IMG/VR virus record: IMGVR_UViG_3300008111_000181
Location: 1-52,907 of that record
Source of the DNA: a virus
Strand: one strand, 5' to 3'
DNA: 52,907 nucleotides
Position 1 is the first letter of the stretch. Each line of letters begins with the position of its first letter. The position numbers were made by a program, and so were the translations under genes. A model generated the notes under the pieces. The model saw only the letters and a program-made list of their open reading frames with translations, had not been told where the DNA came from and searched no databases. Shown one piece after another: positions 7,821 through 16,581 of this stretch.

Positions 7821-9532
7821 TGTCAGAACAAAACTATATCCCGCAGGTTGACTATACCTCTAGGGACTACGCAGCTCTTAGGGAAGACTTAACTGAGTTA
7901 ATTCCTTTCTTTGCTCCGCAATGGACAAACAGAGACCCGTCTGACTTTGGCATGGCTATCTTAGAGTTGTTCTCCTATGTAGCTGATGGTCTACATTTTT
8001 ATATAGACCGAACAGTAAATGAGTCGTTTATTGATACTGCTAGTCAAAGAGAAAGCGTGCTGCAAATTGCTCAACTGTTGGGATATACACCAACAAAAAC
8101 TACTCCTTCTGCAGCATTGCTTACTTTTCAAAATTCGACAGCTAGCATCATCACTGTTCCAGCTAAAACAAAAGTTGCTGCTAACGTAACTAACAACGGC
8201 GTTGTAACACAAGTAATTTTTGAAACAGACTCTGCTGTTCAAGTCCCAGCTAAAACTTTAGGTACTAATGGTTCTGCTACAGTAACCGCTACACAAGGTG
8301 AAACTGTATACGATGAGGTTATTGGAACATCTGACGGAACAGCAAATCAAGAGTTTGAGTTGTCAGAAAGCCCAGTAATTAATGGAAGTATAACTATAAA
8401 TGTTAACGGTGTTATCTATACCGAAGTCCCATACTTGGTTGACTACAGCGGTTATGACCCAGTGTTTTCTACTTATACAAACTCTGAAAAAACAACTTTT
8501 ATAAAATTTGGAGACAGCATTAGTGGACGCATCCCGTTAAACGGAGTGCAAATGACTGCTACTTACAGAGTTGGCGGCGGTCTTTCTGGAAATATTCCAG
8601 TTAACACAATTAAGTTTATTAAAACAAATGCGGTAGCAGGATTATCAGTTAACAACCAAGATGTTGGTTTAGTATCTGGAGCCGCTGTTGGAGGAGCTGA
8701 CGAAGAAGCAACTGACTCTATTAGAGTTAATGCTCCTAAATCTATTAGAGCATTAAACCGTGCAGTTTCTCTTTCAGATTATGCTTCTCTTGTAATTCAG
8801 GTAGCTGGTGTTGCTAAGGCCGTATCAACAGCCGACGTGTACAGCAGCGTTACTGTTTATTTTGCCCCATACGGTGACAGCGGTCTACAAAGCGACGGTG
8901 TTACTTCTTCCCTAGTCTTTAATAATTTAAAAACAGAGATTGAAGAGTATTTAGTAGATAAAATTCCTGCTGGAACTACTGTTACGCTGCAACCGCCGTC
9001 ATACGTAAATTGTACAGTTGTAGGAAGTATTATTGTTCTTCCAACATATAGACAAGACCAAGTTAAAGCTGCTGTTGAAGATGCGGTACGAGAGCTATTT
9101 GCTTTTGATAACGTTGTGTTTAATGACTACATTGGTTATACAGATGTATTAAAGACTATTGACTCTGTAGAAGGCGTAAGCCGAGCTAACCTACAAAAGC
9201 TTGTAAGAACTGCAAATGACCAAACATTTACTATTAATAATAAAGCACTTAATAATAGTGTGGCAACCCTTACGACTTCCGTAAACCATAATATTACTGT
9301 AGGTCAGGTTGTTAACGTGACGGGCGTTGATAGCACGTTTAATGGAATCTTTAGAGTCACTGCTAAGACTAACAACACATTTTCTTTTGAGTGTGTTGCT
9401 ACAAATGTTAGCTCTACCGCAGCTGTTGGTTCGGTAACTGTATACGAAGTTAATGACATAGAGTGCGCTAAGAGTGAGCTACCTCAACTATCTAGTCTAA
9501 CCATTGCGGCCTCTGGAGGTATTGTTATCTAA
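7820..9532 (+). CDS. Baseplate J / gp6-like wedge protein
   Basis: TAATG overlap with the gp25-like gene. The 570-residue product begins with DYTSRDYAALREDL and SDFGMAILELFSYVADGL, typical of the baseplate J/gp47 family (Pfam Baseplate_J). The central region with ATDSIRVNAPKSIRALNRAV is also characteristic. The C-terminal 90 residues contain a beta-rich insert (about 470-540) not needed for the core fold. It forms the inner baseplate ring with gp25 and the following gpI-like protein. Confidence 0.8.
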   Translation: MSEQNYIPQVDYTSRDYAALREDLTELIPFFAPQWTNRDPSDFGMAILELFSYVADGLHFYIDRTVNESFIDTASQRESVLQIAQLLGYTPTKTTPSAALLTFQNSTASIITVPAKTKVAANVTNNGVVTQVIFETDSAVQVPAKTLGTNGSATVTATQGETVYDEVIGTSDGTANQEFELSESPVINGSITINVNGVIYTEVPYLVDYSGYDPVFSTYTNSEKTTFIKFGDSISGRIPLNGVQMTATYRVGGGLSGNIPVNTIKFIKTNAVAGLSVNNQDVGLVSGAAVGGADEEATDSIRVNAPKSIRALNRAVSLSDYASLVIQVAGVAKAVSTADVYSSVTVYFAPYGDSGLQSDGVTSSLVFNNLKTEIEEYLVDKIPAGTTVTLQPPSYVNCTVVGSIIVLPTYRQDQVKAAVEDAVRELFAFDNVVFNDYIGYTDVLKTIDSVEGVSRANLQKLVRTANDQTFTINNKALNNSVATLTTSVNHNITVGQVVNVTGVDSTFNGIFRVTAKTNNTFSFECVATNVSSTAAVGSVTVYEVNDIECAKSELPQLSSLTIAASGGIVI

Positions 9533-11079
9533 TGGCACGTTACGGTCTTGATTACTATAGCGCTAAAAGTTTTCCTTTAAGCTATTACGGTCCTGACTCC
9601 CCAATTAGCTTTACTGCTGAAGACTTTTTTGGTCAATCTGTGGGATATGGTCAGGTAAATCTTACCTGGATTACCCCTACTGGAGCCTGGGCTAAACTTC
9701 GTATTGTAAAAAACAAATACGGGTACCCAATTAACATTAATGATGGTCAAACTATATTTGAAACTACTAGAGGTAACGACCCACAGTTTTACTTAGATGT
9801 AAATAGACCAAACGAACCTAAGGTATTTTACTATTCCGTTTTTGTTTTTGAAACTACTCAACTTTCCTGGGTGTTAGCTGGAAGAACAACTGGTTTATCT
9901 GTTTATAACTATGGAACACAGACCCGTTTGTACGACTATTTGCCAGATGTGATGAAGCTCGTGTCACCATACTCTGCTGGTTCTAGCACAGACAACAAAG
10001 ACCTAAAAGACTTTTTATCTGTATTTGGGTTTAAATTTGACTATATTAAATCATTAGCTCAGCTATCTAAAGAAAAATATAATACGGAAAAAACAGTTGG
10101 CACTCTTATTCCACCGTTACTAAATCAATTTGGTGTTACCTATGAACCTGAGATTGGTTTTGAACGTTCAAGGGTTCTTCTTAGAGACGTTTTGCTTATT
10201 GAAAAGACTAAAGGCAGCCGTGACGGATTAAAGAGTTACATAAAGGGGTTTACTGGTTGGGGGGTTCCACAACCAAACGCAACCACACCAAACCCATCTG
10301 TAGAAGGAATAACCTTAAGTCACAATATAATGTTGGATTACAACGACTCTTCTTTTGAAGAGGGTATTGGACACTGGACTTCTCCAAACTCTTCTTCTTT
10401 GCTTTTTCAAATTGGAAAAAAAGATATATCAGCTGTATCTATAGTCTCTAATCAAGCTCGTTTAAAGATTGGTACCCATGGGTTTGGAGTTGGACAAGAA
10501 ATATTTATATTTAACTGTCCGTTTCCTATATTTAATAGTCCAATAACCACTAAGACTATTACAGCAGTAGATACAGACTCTATATATTTTGCACTTACCG
10601 CAGCAGACTTTCCATTAAGAAGTGCTTATAACTTTACAATTGAAGAGTTTCCTTACGTTGTTCCTAATCCAAATCCTTGGGTGGAAAACACAACTCCAGC
10701 TCTTTTTCCAAATAAACGAAAAGGAATTTTAGCTGTTAAAAACGCTGATGCAACACAGCCCGCAGAAATTTATATTTCCTGTGGAGACGCAAAACCTGTC
10801 ACATTAGGTATACCTGTAAAAACTGGTATTGAATATACTTTTAGTGGATATACAGCATCTAGTGGAACTGGTCGTTCTATACAGGCAGCTATTAAATGGT
10901 ACGACAGATTTGGCGCGTTGATGTCTACCTCTACAGGCAATAGCGTAACTAACTCTACAAACACTTTTAGCGCTAGGGTAACACTAACCTTGGTGGAACT
11001 GGCTCTGGTTTTGAAATTACTGTCCAAAGATGTCAAGAGTGTTATTACGCGGTTCCTCAATTTGTTTTGTCTTCTGTAG
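9532..11079 (+). CDS. gpI-like tail protein / receptor-binding protein, N-terminal part (frame broken)
   Basis: TAATG overlap with baseplate J. The N-terminal 240 residues contain LYDYLPDVMKLVS and a 'GSRDGLKSYIKGFTGWG' segment typical of P2 gpI / 'phage tail protein' families that connect fibres to the baseplate. From about residue 270 a beta-sandwich of the carbohydrate-binding (CBM_4_9-like) type begins (SSFEEGIGHWTS). After about residue 483 the frame leaves the conserved pattern and ends at 11077-11079. The natural continuation (GGTGSGFEITVQRCQ) lies in the -1 frame and is part of the next entry, so the full protein would be about 850 residues. Confidence 0.7.
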   Translation: MARYGLDYYSAKSFPLSYYGPDSPISFTAEDFFGQSVGYGQVNLTWITPTGAWAKLRIVKNKYGYPININDGQTIFETTRGNDPQFYLDVNRPNEPKVFYYSVFVFETTQLSWVLAGRTTGLSVYNYGTQTRLYDYLPDVMKLVSPYSAGSSTDNKDLKDFLSVFGFKFDYIKSLAQLSKEKYNTEKTVGTLIPPLLNQFGVTYEPEIGFERSRVLLRDVLLIEKTKGSRDGLKSYIKGFTGWGVPQPNATTPNPSVEGITLSHNIMLDYNDSSFEEGIGHWTSPNSSSLLFQIGKKDISAVSIVSNQARLKIGTHGFGVGQEIFIFNCPFPIFNSPITTKTITAVDTDSIYFALTAADFPLRSAYNFTIEEFPYVVPNPNPWVENTTPALFPNKRKGILAVKNADATQPAEIYISCGDAKPVTLGIPVKTGIEYTFSGYTASSGTGRSIQAAIKWYDRFGALMSTSTGNSVTNSTNTFSARVTLTLVELALVLKLLSKDVKSVITRFLNLFCLL

Positions 11080-12089
11080 GTGCTGGAAACAGCAACGAGT
11101 ATCACTACTTTGATGCTTGCCAATTTGAACAGGCAGCTTCAGTGACTTCGTACGATGACGCTAGAACCGTTCACCTTACACTAAAAGCCAACCGCATTAA
11201 CGAGCTATTAAATCCTAGGTTTGAGTCACCCTATACCCCTTGGTCTGTAACCAACTCTACGGCTACAGTTGTTAGTGGAAGCGCGGAGCCTAACCTAGAC
11301 TCCTACCAAATTACATCTAAGGTAGTAAATGGCGGGGTTGCAACTTTGACTACAGATGTAGTTCACACATTTAAATCTAATGACTCTGTTGTTATTGAGA
11401 ATATGGGTGCTCCTTTTGATGGAGTAAAAGTTTTAAACTCTGCTGGAGACAATGTTCTTTCTTTCCCTGTTACTGGTGGAAACGTATCAGCTACAGTTAC
11501 CACAGGTCAGGTTTACAAATCTGGAAACTCCTTGCGGGTTACCTCTACTGGTACATCTCAAGTATTAGTTAAGTCAACTACAACTAGCGCCGACCTAACC
11601 AGCATTCACTATCCAGATACAGCATATAGTTTTAGTTCTTATGTAAAAGCTGGTCAGGTTGGTGTGTCGGTTTCTGCGGTAATTGTTTGGTACAACAGCA
11701 GTAAGACTGTTATATCTACCTCTCAAGGAACCTCTAGAGCCGCCACAACAACTGGGTGGGTGAGGCCTTCTGTAACCGCCATAGCTCCGTCTAATGCAGC
11801 TTATGCACACGTACAGCTGGTGTGGGAACCCGCAGCTCCTGGAGATATTATATATACAGACGCTGCTCTATTTGAAAATAGCTTCTTTGTATTAGATTAC
11901 TTTGACGGTAGCACTGGATTTAGCTCAACAGCTGAGCTCTTCTGGGAAGGCAGCACCCCTAACGCTGGGCGCAGCCACTACTACAAGAACCGAGTCTCTA
12001 TTGAAAAGCGACTTAATGCGGGTGCGCTTGATGAGTATGTTGGACTGGGGGCATCGTACGCCGTTTACCTGGCACAGCCAAAGACGTAG
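10977..12089 (+). CDS. Receptor-binding protein, C-terminal part in the -1 frame
   Basis: The open frame begins after a stop at 10974-10976 and has no credible start codon; a TTG at 11067 would cut a beta-sandwich in half. It continues the first domain (YYAVPQFVLSSVGAGN, then EYHYFDACQFE), followed by a second carbohydrate-binding-like domain starting NPRFESPYTPW at about 11208, and ends with DYFDGSTGF, a motif common at the ends of actinophage minor tail proteins. The split is best read as a one-base deletion or sequencing error near 10980-10990. It may form cell-surface binding fibres. Confidence 0.65.
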   Translation, partial: GNTNLGGTGSGFEITVQRCQECYYAVPQFVLSSVGAGNSNEYHYFDACQFEQAASVTSYDDARTVHLTLKANRINELLNPRFESPYTPWSVTNSTATVVSGSAEPNLDSYQITSKVVNGGVATLTTDVVHTFKSNDSVVIENMGAPFDGVKVLNSAGDNVLSFPVTGGNVSATVTTGQVYKSGNSLRVTSTGTSQVLVKSTTTSADLTSIHYPDTAYSFSSYVKAGQVGVSVSAVIVWYNSSKTVISTSQGTSRAATTTGWVRPSVTAIAPSNAAYAHVQLVWEPAAPGDIIYTDAALFENSFFVLDYFDGSTGFSSTAELFWEGSTPNAGRSHYYKNRVSIEKRLNAGALDEYVGLGASYAVYLAQPKT

Positions 12090-12101
12090 TAGGATAGCGG
12101 C
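12090..12101 (+). promoter_or_regulatory. Possible -10 element (TAGGAT) for a leaderless start
   Basis: TAGGAT at 12090-12095 lies exactly 6 bases before ATG 12102, the spacing seen at several other starts in this window. AGGA inside it could also serve as a ribosome site, so the reading is ambiguous. Confidence 0.35.
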
Positions 12102-12383
12102 ATGCTAGACCTGATATTGATTGGTTGTTTTACGGGATTTCTATTGGCGACAATAGAGCCGTTAATTTCTATTCTGAGTATATTTATCAGTAATAGGGTT
12201 ATGAACGCTATTTCCTCAATTCTTTTTTCAAGCATTGCAACATGGTTAGTTGAAGTTTCAACTATCAAAGGTTTTATTCTGTATGCGGTAGCGGGAGCTT
12301 TCCTAGGCTCTGCCCTATTAGCAGCAGTTGAACGTGTGGCAACTTATCGCCCCGCCGTTGTGCAATCCCTAAGAGAACAGTAG
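12102..12383 (+). CDS. Small membrane protein, possible holin
   Basis: A 93-residue protein with hydrophobic stretches at about residues 3-28, 35-52 and 56-78 separated by short charged turns, ending in a basic/polar tail (RVATYRPAVVQSLREQ). It follows the tail genes, a common place for lysis genes, and its size and topology fit a holin. No endolysin gene is adjacent, so the function is only suggested. I recognise no family. Confidence 0.5.
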   Translation: MLDLILIGCFTGFLLATIEPLISILSIFISNRVMNAISSILFSSIATWLVEVSTIKGFILYAVAGAFLGSALLAAVERVATYRPAVVQSLREQ

Positions 12384-12410
12384 TATCAGGTCTCCATACA
12401 AGGAGGACCT

Positions 12411-13067
12411 ATGTCTAAATATTTTGTAATCGTTGCTGGTAACGGCACAACTAGCAGAGCAAACATAGAAGCTCTGATGGAAGATTATTACTATGCAAAC
12501 GGTGAGGGTGGAACTCTTCTTCTTCCTTACACTAATAAACCGTCTCAAGGCCAAGTTTTTGCTGCACAGTATGCAAAAGATAACGGAAAAGATATTGTTG
12601 TCTTTGCTCTAGAGGGGGCGTCTCACGACAGCATCCCATCATCTAGTGCTGTACTAACTACTGAACCTTTTTCTTCCGCTGCAGATGAGGCAAAAGGAAA
12701 TAACCCATCCGCCTTTATTTTGTGGGCAGATGAAGACGGTGACTCACAAGTAATACTTACCCACTGTAGAGATGCAAACATCCCATGTTTTGATTTAACT
12801 AATGGTCTTGGGCCTTTGACCGCAACTCAAGACGCGGTACCTATTGTTACTCCTGTTGTACCTAAACAAGAACAACTTCCTATTGCTGAGGTAGAAACCG
12901 AAGAAGAGGACGAAGAGGAAGAAGAGGACGACGAGGAATATGAAGAGGACGAAGAGGAAATAGAAGACCTAGACGGCCTTTATGAGGGCGTCGAGGCGGT
13001 GGCTCGAATCTTTGCTAGAGTACTAATTGAGGAGTGGAATAAGGCGAATGAAAAACCTAAGCCCTAA
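12411..13067 (+). CDS. Unknown protein: Rossmann-like N-terminus, acidic tail
   Basis: Strong AGGAGG at 12401-12406 before ATG 12411. The first 135 residues alternate beta and alpha (YFVIVAGNG, IVVFALEGA, SAFILWADEDGD, IPCFDLTNG), suggesting a nucleotide- or ligand-binding Rossmann-type fold. Residues about 165-190 are almost entirely Glu and Asp, encoded by a purine-rich tract at about 12895-12970. The acidic tail may mimic DNA or bind basic proteins. The end overlaps the next gene by 20 bases. No family recognised. Confidence 0.6.
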   Translation: MSKYFVIVAGNGTTSRANIEALMEDYYYANGEGGTLLLPYTNKPSQGQVFAAQYAKDNGKDIVVFALEGASHDSIPSSSAVLTTEPFSSAADEAKGNNPSAFILWADEDGDSQVILTHCRDANIPCFDLTNGLGPLTATQDAVPIVTPVVPKQEQLPIAEVETEEEDEEEEEDDEEYEEDEEEIEDLDGLYEGVEAVARIFARVLIEEWNKANEKPKP

Positions 13068-13956
13068 GGCCCTAGGCCTGCTGGTACATATAAACCGATA
13101 TGGGGCTGTAAACGGAGCTGAGGGCCTTGCAGAGGCCTTTGGTACTGGGGTTAAGTCCGTCCGTACAGGACTTACGGAACTCCGCTCTAATGGCCTTATA
13201 AGCCTTTCTAAGGGGCGTACAGGCAACGGTCATTACTGGTCTGAGGTTTTAATTACGGAGGCTGGTCAGGCTGTGATAGAACGGTATGCCGAAATGGCAC
13301 ACGGACGGAGTGCCAAAAAGGCACCCCGACGGAGTGCCAAAACAGGCAACTACATATCACCGAATAGCCACTCAGCTAATACTCCGTATAGTAAGAGAGC
13401 TAATTCAATATTAAAAGAGGGTCGGACGGAGTCCGACGAGAAAGAAGAATTTGATAAAGTCCCAATGCCGATAGGAGAGCAAATGCAAAGAGACCCAGAC
13501 GACGAAGCCGAGGCCAAGAAAAAGTGGGAAGAAGAAACTCGGGTGAAGCGTCGCGAAGCCAAAGAGTCTCGTCGTGTAGAAAAGATTAAATACATTGCTT
13601 CCCGTCCCGTTGAAGACTGGACCCCGACTCAGTTAGCAGAATACTTTGCTGACCACATGAAGCAGATGAACTGGAAGATTGCTGAGTGGACTAGTCGTAG
13701 TGGGTTTAAGGGTGGCATTGAAAACCTGCGCATGAATCACAACACTAATGGTGTTATCGAAAAAGAATTGATTGATAGGTTCTTTTCAACTATTAAACAT
13801 GACAAAGGACTTGACAACCCAGACCTCATATGGCGTATGTTTATCAAACGGGCACCGCAGATGTTAAATGATGCTAAGGCTTCTTTGAGAACTGATAAAG
13901 ACGTTGTAGCATTAAGAGAGCAAGCTTCTAAATCATGGGAAGGTCTTGATGTATAA
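13048..13956 (+). CDS. Winged-helix protein, probable replication initiator/accessory
   Basis: ATG 13048 is preferred; an in-frame TTG at 13027 has no advantage. The 302-residue product starts with a winged helix (about 1-80): LAEAFGTGVKSVRTGLTELR as recognition region and KGRTGNGHYWSEVLIT as wing. A charged linker (about 90-175) has repeated RSAKK/RSAKT segments encoded by short direct repeats at 13303-13346. The C-terminal domain (about 190-300) resembles DnaD-like helical domains in phage replication proteins. It precedes a helicase loader, as origin-binding proteins often do. Confidence 0.55.
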   Translation: MKNLSPKALGLLVHINRYGAVNGAEGLAEAFGTGVKSVRTGLTELRSNGLISLSKGRTGNGHYWSEVLITEAGQAVIERYAEMAHGRSAKKAPRRSAKTGNYISPNSHSANTPYSKRANSILKEGRTESDEKEEFDKVPMPIGEQMQRDPDDEAEAKKKWEEETRVKRREAKESRRVEKIKYIASRPVEDWTPTQLAEYFADHMKQMNWKIAEWTSRSGFKGGIENLRMNHNTNGVIEKELIDRFFSTIKHDKGLDNPDLIWRMFIKRAPQMLNDAKASLRTDKDVVALREQASKSWEGLDV

Positions 13957-14638
13957 GTTAGAAGAGCAAAAGATTCGCCGTCGTACTTGGATACAGGCAG
14001 CAAACATTCCACCTGCTATGCAAGGTTGGAGATTAGAAGATTGCGTAGAGTCTGACCCAGAAGATAAAACAAATATCATTCGTTGGATTAAGGCTGTAGA
14101 AAAGGGTTTGGTTATCAGAGCTGTTGGTAGCAAGGCTTGTGGCAGAGGGTTGTTGTTAGATGGAAATCCTGGCCGAGGCAAGACCACGCTGGCTTTAGCC
14201 ACTTTACAAGAGATGATGCTCACTCTTCCTATAGAAGCTTTTAGTGTAAAAGATGGCGATACCCTTACAAAACCTTGCTATTTCATGACTTTTAACGATT
14301 TTTTGGAACTTAAAGGTTCCATGATGGATGACCCGACAGACGCACAGGACACGCTCTATCATGGTGTCTTAGGAGAGTGCTTGGCTGACGCCTACAACAT
14401 TCGTATACTTGTACTAGACGATGTTGGTAAGGAACACGCTGGGCTCTCTGGGTGGCAGAAGAATATGCTTCATCATCTTCTTCGCACCCGTTTTAACAAC
14501 GGACTACCTACTATCGTTACAACAAACGTAAAACTAGAAGATTGGGCAGGCCTCTACGGTGATGCTACAGAAAGTTTCGCACGTGGAGCTTTTGCCTACT
14601 TACCAATCGTGGCAGAAAAAGGAGACCTACGTCGATGA
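13949..14638 (+). CDS. Helicase loader, DnaC-like AAA+ ATPase
   Basis: ATG 13949 (a TTG lies one codon before) overlaps the previous gene. The 229-residue protein has Walker A GNPGRGKTT, Walker B ILVLDDVGKE, and sensor-1 like TIVTTN, the pattern of DnaC/IstB-type ATPases. It should load the DnaB helicase encoded 700 bases downstream. The N-terminal 40 residues (RRRTWIQAANIPPAMQGW) would hold the helicase contact. The stop overlaps the next start (ATGA). Confidence 0.75.
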   Translation: MYKLEEQKIRRRTWIQAANIPPAMQGWRLEDCVESDPEDKTNIIRWIKAVEKGLVIRAVGSKACGRGLLLDGNPGRGKTTLALATLQEMMLTLPIEAFSVKDGDTLTKPCYFMTFNDFLELKGSMMDDPTDAQDTLYHGVLGECLADAYNIRILVLDDVGKEHAGLSGWQKNMLHHLLRTRFNNGLPTIVTTNVKLEDWAGLYGDATESFARGAFAYLPIVAEKGDLRR

Positions 14639-14949
14639 GGAATGCGGTGAATGAAGAACTAAGACTAGTGCAGGTGTTCTTGAGTCAGTCTCAGACGCCT
14701 GGACCAAGTATCTTTGAAGTGTCGGTTCAAGAAGGAACCGATAGATTGTTCTGCACATGCCCAGGATTCAGTGGACGAGGTTCTTGTAAACATACAAAGT
14801 TTGTCAAAGCCCGTATTGAAAATAACAACGGCAACTATCCTCTAGAAATATCTAATCGTGCATCGAAAGAAGATGCAGACAAAGCGCGGTCTTCTAATTC
14901 ACGGTTCCGCGAGTTCATTATAAAGTTCGGTAAGATAGAGGTATTCTAA
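14635..14949 (+). CDS. Small SWIM-type zinc finger protein
   Basis: A 104-residue protein overlapping the loader by ATGA. It contains CTCPGFSGRGSCKH, i.e. CxC-xn-CxH, the SWIM zinc finger signature that binds DNA or proteins. The rest is short and charged. SWIM proteins are known partners in recombination and in larger helicases; here the finger stands nearly alone inside a replication operon. A DNA-binding accessory role is inferred. Confidence 0.55.
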   Translation: MRNAVNEELRLVQVFLSQSQTPGPSIFEVSVQEGTDRLFCTCPGFSGRGSCKHTKFVKARIENNNGNYPLEISNRASKEDADKARSSNSRFREFIIKFGKIEVF

Positions 14950-14953
14950 TCCC
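14942..14953 (+). promoter_or_regulatory. Possible -10 element (TATTCT) for a leaderless start
   Basis: TATTCT at 14942-14947 is followed by exactly 6 bases and then GTG 14954. No Shine-Dalgarno sequence precedes this start, which favours a leaderless transcript. Confidence 0.35.
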
Positions 14954-15361
14954 GTGAAGCACGGGGACATAAGTAACGAACTGCCAAAAAGAATACTCGT
15001 TACTACAGATATATTTTTACGAATTGAACTTACGAAGCAGCGCAAGTTTAAAATTATTCCTACCATAAAGGTAGACAAAAAAGTTGACCGAGCTGTTCTC
15101 AGTTGGCTATACCTGTACACATCTAGGACAGGAACAACACTAGAGCTTATTTCTTATGAGCTTAACGAAAACGATTTACAAGATTTTGTAGATGGACTTG
15201 ACAGACTAGGTACTAATCCATTTAGATACTTTACAGCATACCAATCGGTACAACACTTGGTTCAAGAGTTACCACTCAGACCTGAGGTTGTTGGTGTCGT
15301 TGATATACAATCAAGGATGCTAATGTACGGGCACTGGGGACGTAACATAAACGAACTATGA
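14954..15361 (+). CDS. Conserved phage protein of unknown function
   Basis: GTG start without a ribosome site. The 135 residues look like a compact alpha/beta protein: RILVTTDIFLRIEL, TTLELISYELNENDLQDFVDG, and VVGVVDIQSRMLMYGHWG. It overlaps the DnaB-like gene by 4 bases, so it is probably translated together with it. I do not recognise a family. Its constant position between loader and helicase suggests a replication link. Confidence 0.5.
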   Translation: MKHGDISNELPKRILVTTDIFLRIELTKQRKFKIIPTIKVDKKVDRAVLSWLYLYTSRTGTTLELISYELNENDLQDFVDGLDRLGTNPFRYFTAYQSVQHLVQELPLRPEVVGVVDIQSRMLMYGHWGRNINEL

Positions 15362-16581
15362 ATAATGAAACTAGATTACTAAGCAAAGTCCTAGAGGACA
15401 GGTCCATAACCCTATTGTTTGATAGGGGTGCAGGCGACCAATGGTTTGTAGACCCAGAAAATAAAAACATATGGAAGTTAGTTCGTGAGCATTATTTTGC
15501 TTATGGAGAGGTTCCAAGCCTCGATGTTATTACCGCTAGTTATCCAAACTATAAATTAACTCAGGCACAAGATAGCCTTGAGTATCTTGTAGATGCTGTT
15601 ATTGATGAAAGACGCAGAGCATCAACTATTAAGATGGTTGATACTGCTATCAAGCACATAGAAAAACAAGACCATGAAACAGCGCTTCTTGCAATTCAAT
15701 CAAGCCTTAGCCAACTTGAGGCTGATGGTCTTAGCGGTACTAGCGATTTAGATTTAACAGTTGATGCACAAAAACGCTATGACGAATATGAATACCGAAA
15801 GAACAACCCAGGTCTATTAGGTGTTGCAACTGGTTTTAATACTATGGACCAGGCAACAGGCGGGTTACAGAACGGTCAGTTGATTGTTATCGTGGCTCCT
15901 CCAAAGACTGGTAAGTCAACTCTTGCGTTACAGATTGCACAGAACGTTCATATGAAAGACAAGAGAGTTATGTTCCAATCATTTGAGATGAGCAACCACG
16001 AGCAATTGACTCGTTACGATGCAATGAGGGCACGAGTTTCACACAGTCGTCTTATCAACGGTTTACTTACACCAGAAGAAGAAGGACGTTACAAAGCAAA
16101 GCTTGCAAGCATTGAGAAGATGAGAGAAAAGTTTTGGCTAGTTGACTCAGCAGCAGGCATGACTGTCACTGGTATCTCCAGCAAGATACAGGTGTTGCAT
16201 CCAGACGTTGTATTTATTGACGGTACATATTTAATGATTGACGAGCAGACTGGAGAGGCAAATACTCCGCAGGCTATTACCAATATTACTCGTAGCTTGA
16301 AACGTATGGCACAGAGGTTTAAAGTACCAATTGTTATTTCTACTCAAGCGTTGAAGTGGAAGATGAAAAAAGGACAAGTAACTGCAGACTCAATTGGTTA
16401 CTCCTCTTCTTTCCATCAAGACGCAGATGTAATATTTGGACTACAAAGAGAGGATGAAGCAGTGGACGACACTCGCGTACTAAAGATTCTAGACAGCCGT
16501 AACTCTGGTCGTGGCGAAGTATCACTTATGTGGGACTGGAACAACGGTCAATTCCGCGAACTAGAAAATGATGACTTATGA
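15358..16581 (+). CDS. dnaB: Replicative DNA helicase, DnaB-like
   Basis: The 407-residue protein has a short N-terminal helical domain and a RecA-like motor: Walker A APPKTGKST (about residues 180-188), Walker B VVFIDGTY, and a final DSRNSGRGEVSLMWDW arginine-finger segment. GVATGFNTMDQATGGL before Walker A is typical of DnaB/gp41-type hexamers. It is shorter than bacterial DnaB (about 450-470), mainly at the N-terminus. It is coupled to the primase downstream by ATGA overlap. Confidence 0.85.
   Translation: MNNETRLLSKVLEDRSITLLFDRGAGDQWFVDPENKNIWKLVREHYFAYGEVPSLDVITASYPNYKLTQAQDSLEYLVDAVIDERRRASTIKMVDTAIKHIEKQDHETALLAIQSSLSQLEADGLSGTSDLDLTVDAQKRYDEYEYRKNNPGLLGVATGFNTMDQATGGLQNGQLIVIVAPPKTGKSTLALQIAQNVHMKDKRVMFQSFEMSNHEQLTRYDAMRARVSHSRLINGLLTPEEEGRYKAKLASIEKMREKFWLVDSAAGMTVTGISSKIQVLHPDVVFIDGTYLMIDEQTGEANTPQAITNITRSLKRMAQRFKVPIVISTQALKWKMKKGQVTADSIGYSSSFHQDADVIFGLQREDEAVDDTRVLKILDSRNSGRGEVSLMWDWNNGQFRELENDDL

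Noticed and set aside
10770-11123. 117-codon minus-strand frame at the broken receptor-binding gene
   Set aside because: It is antisense to conserved beta-sandwich coding sequence in both plus-strand frames.
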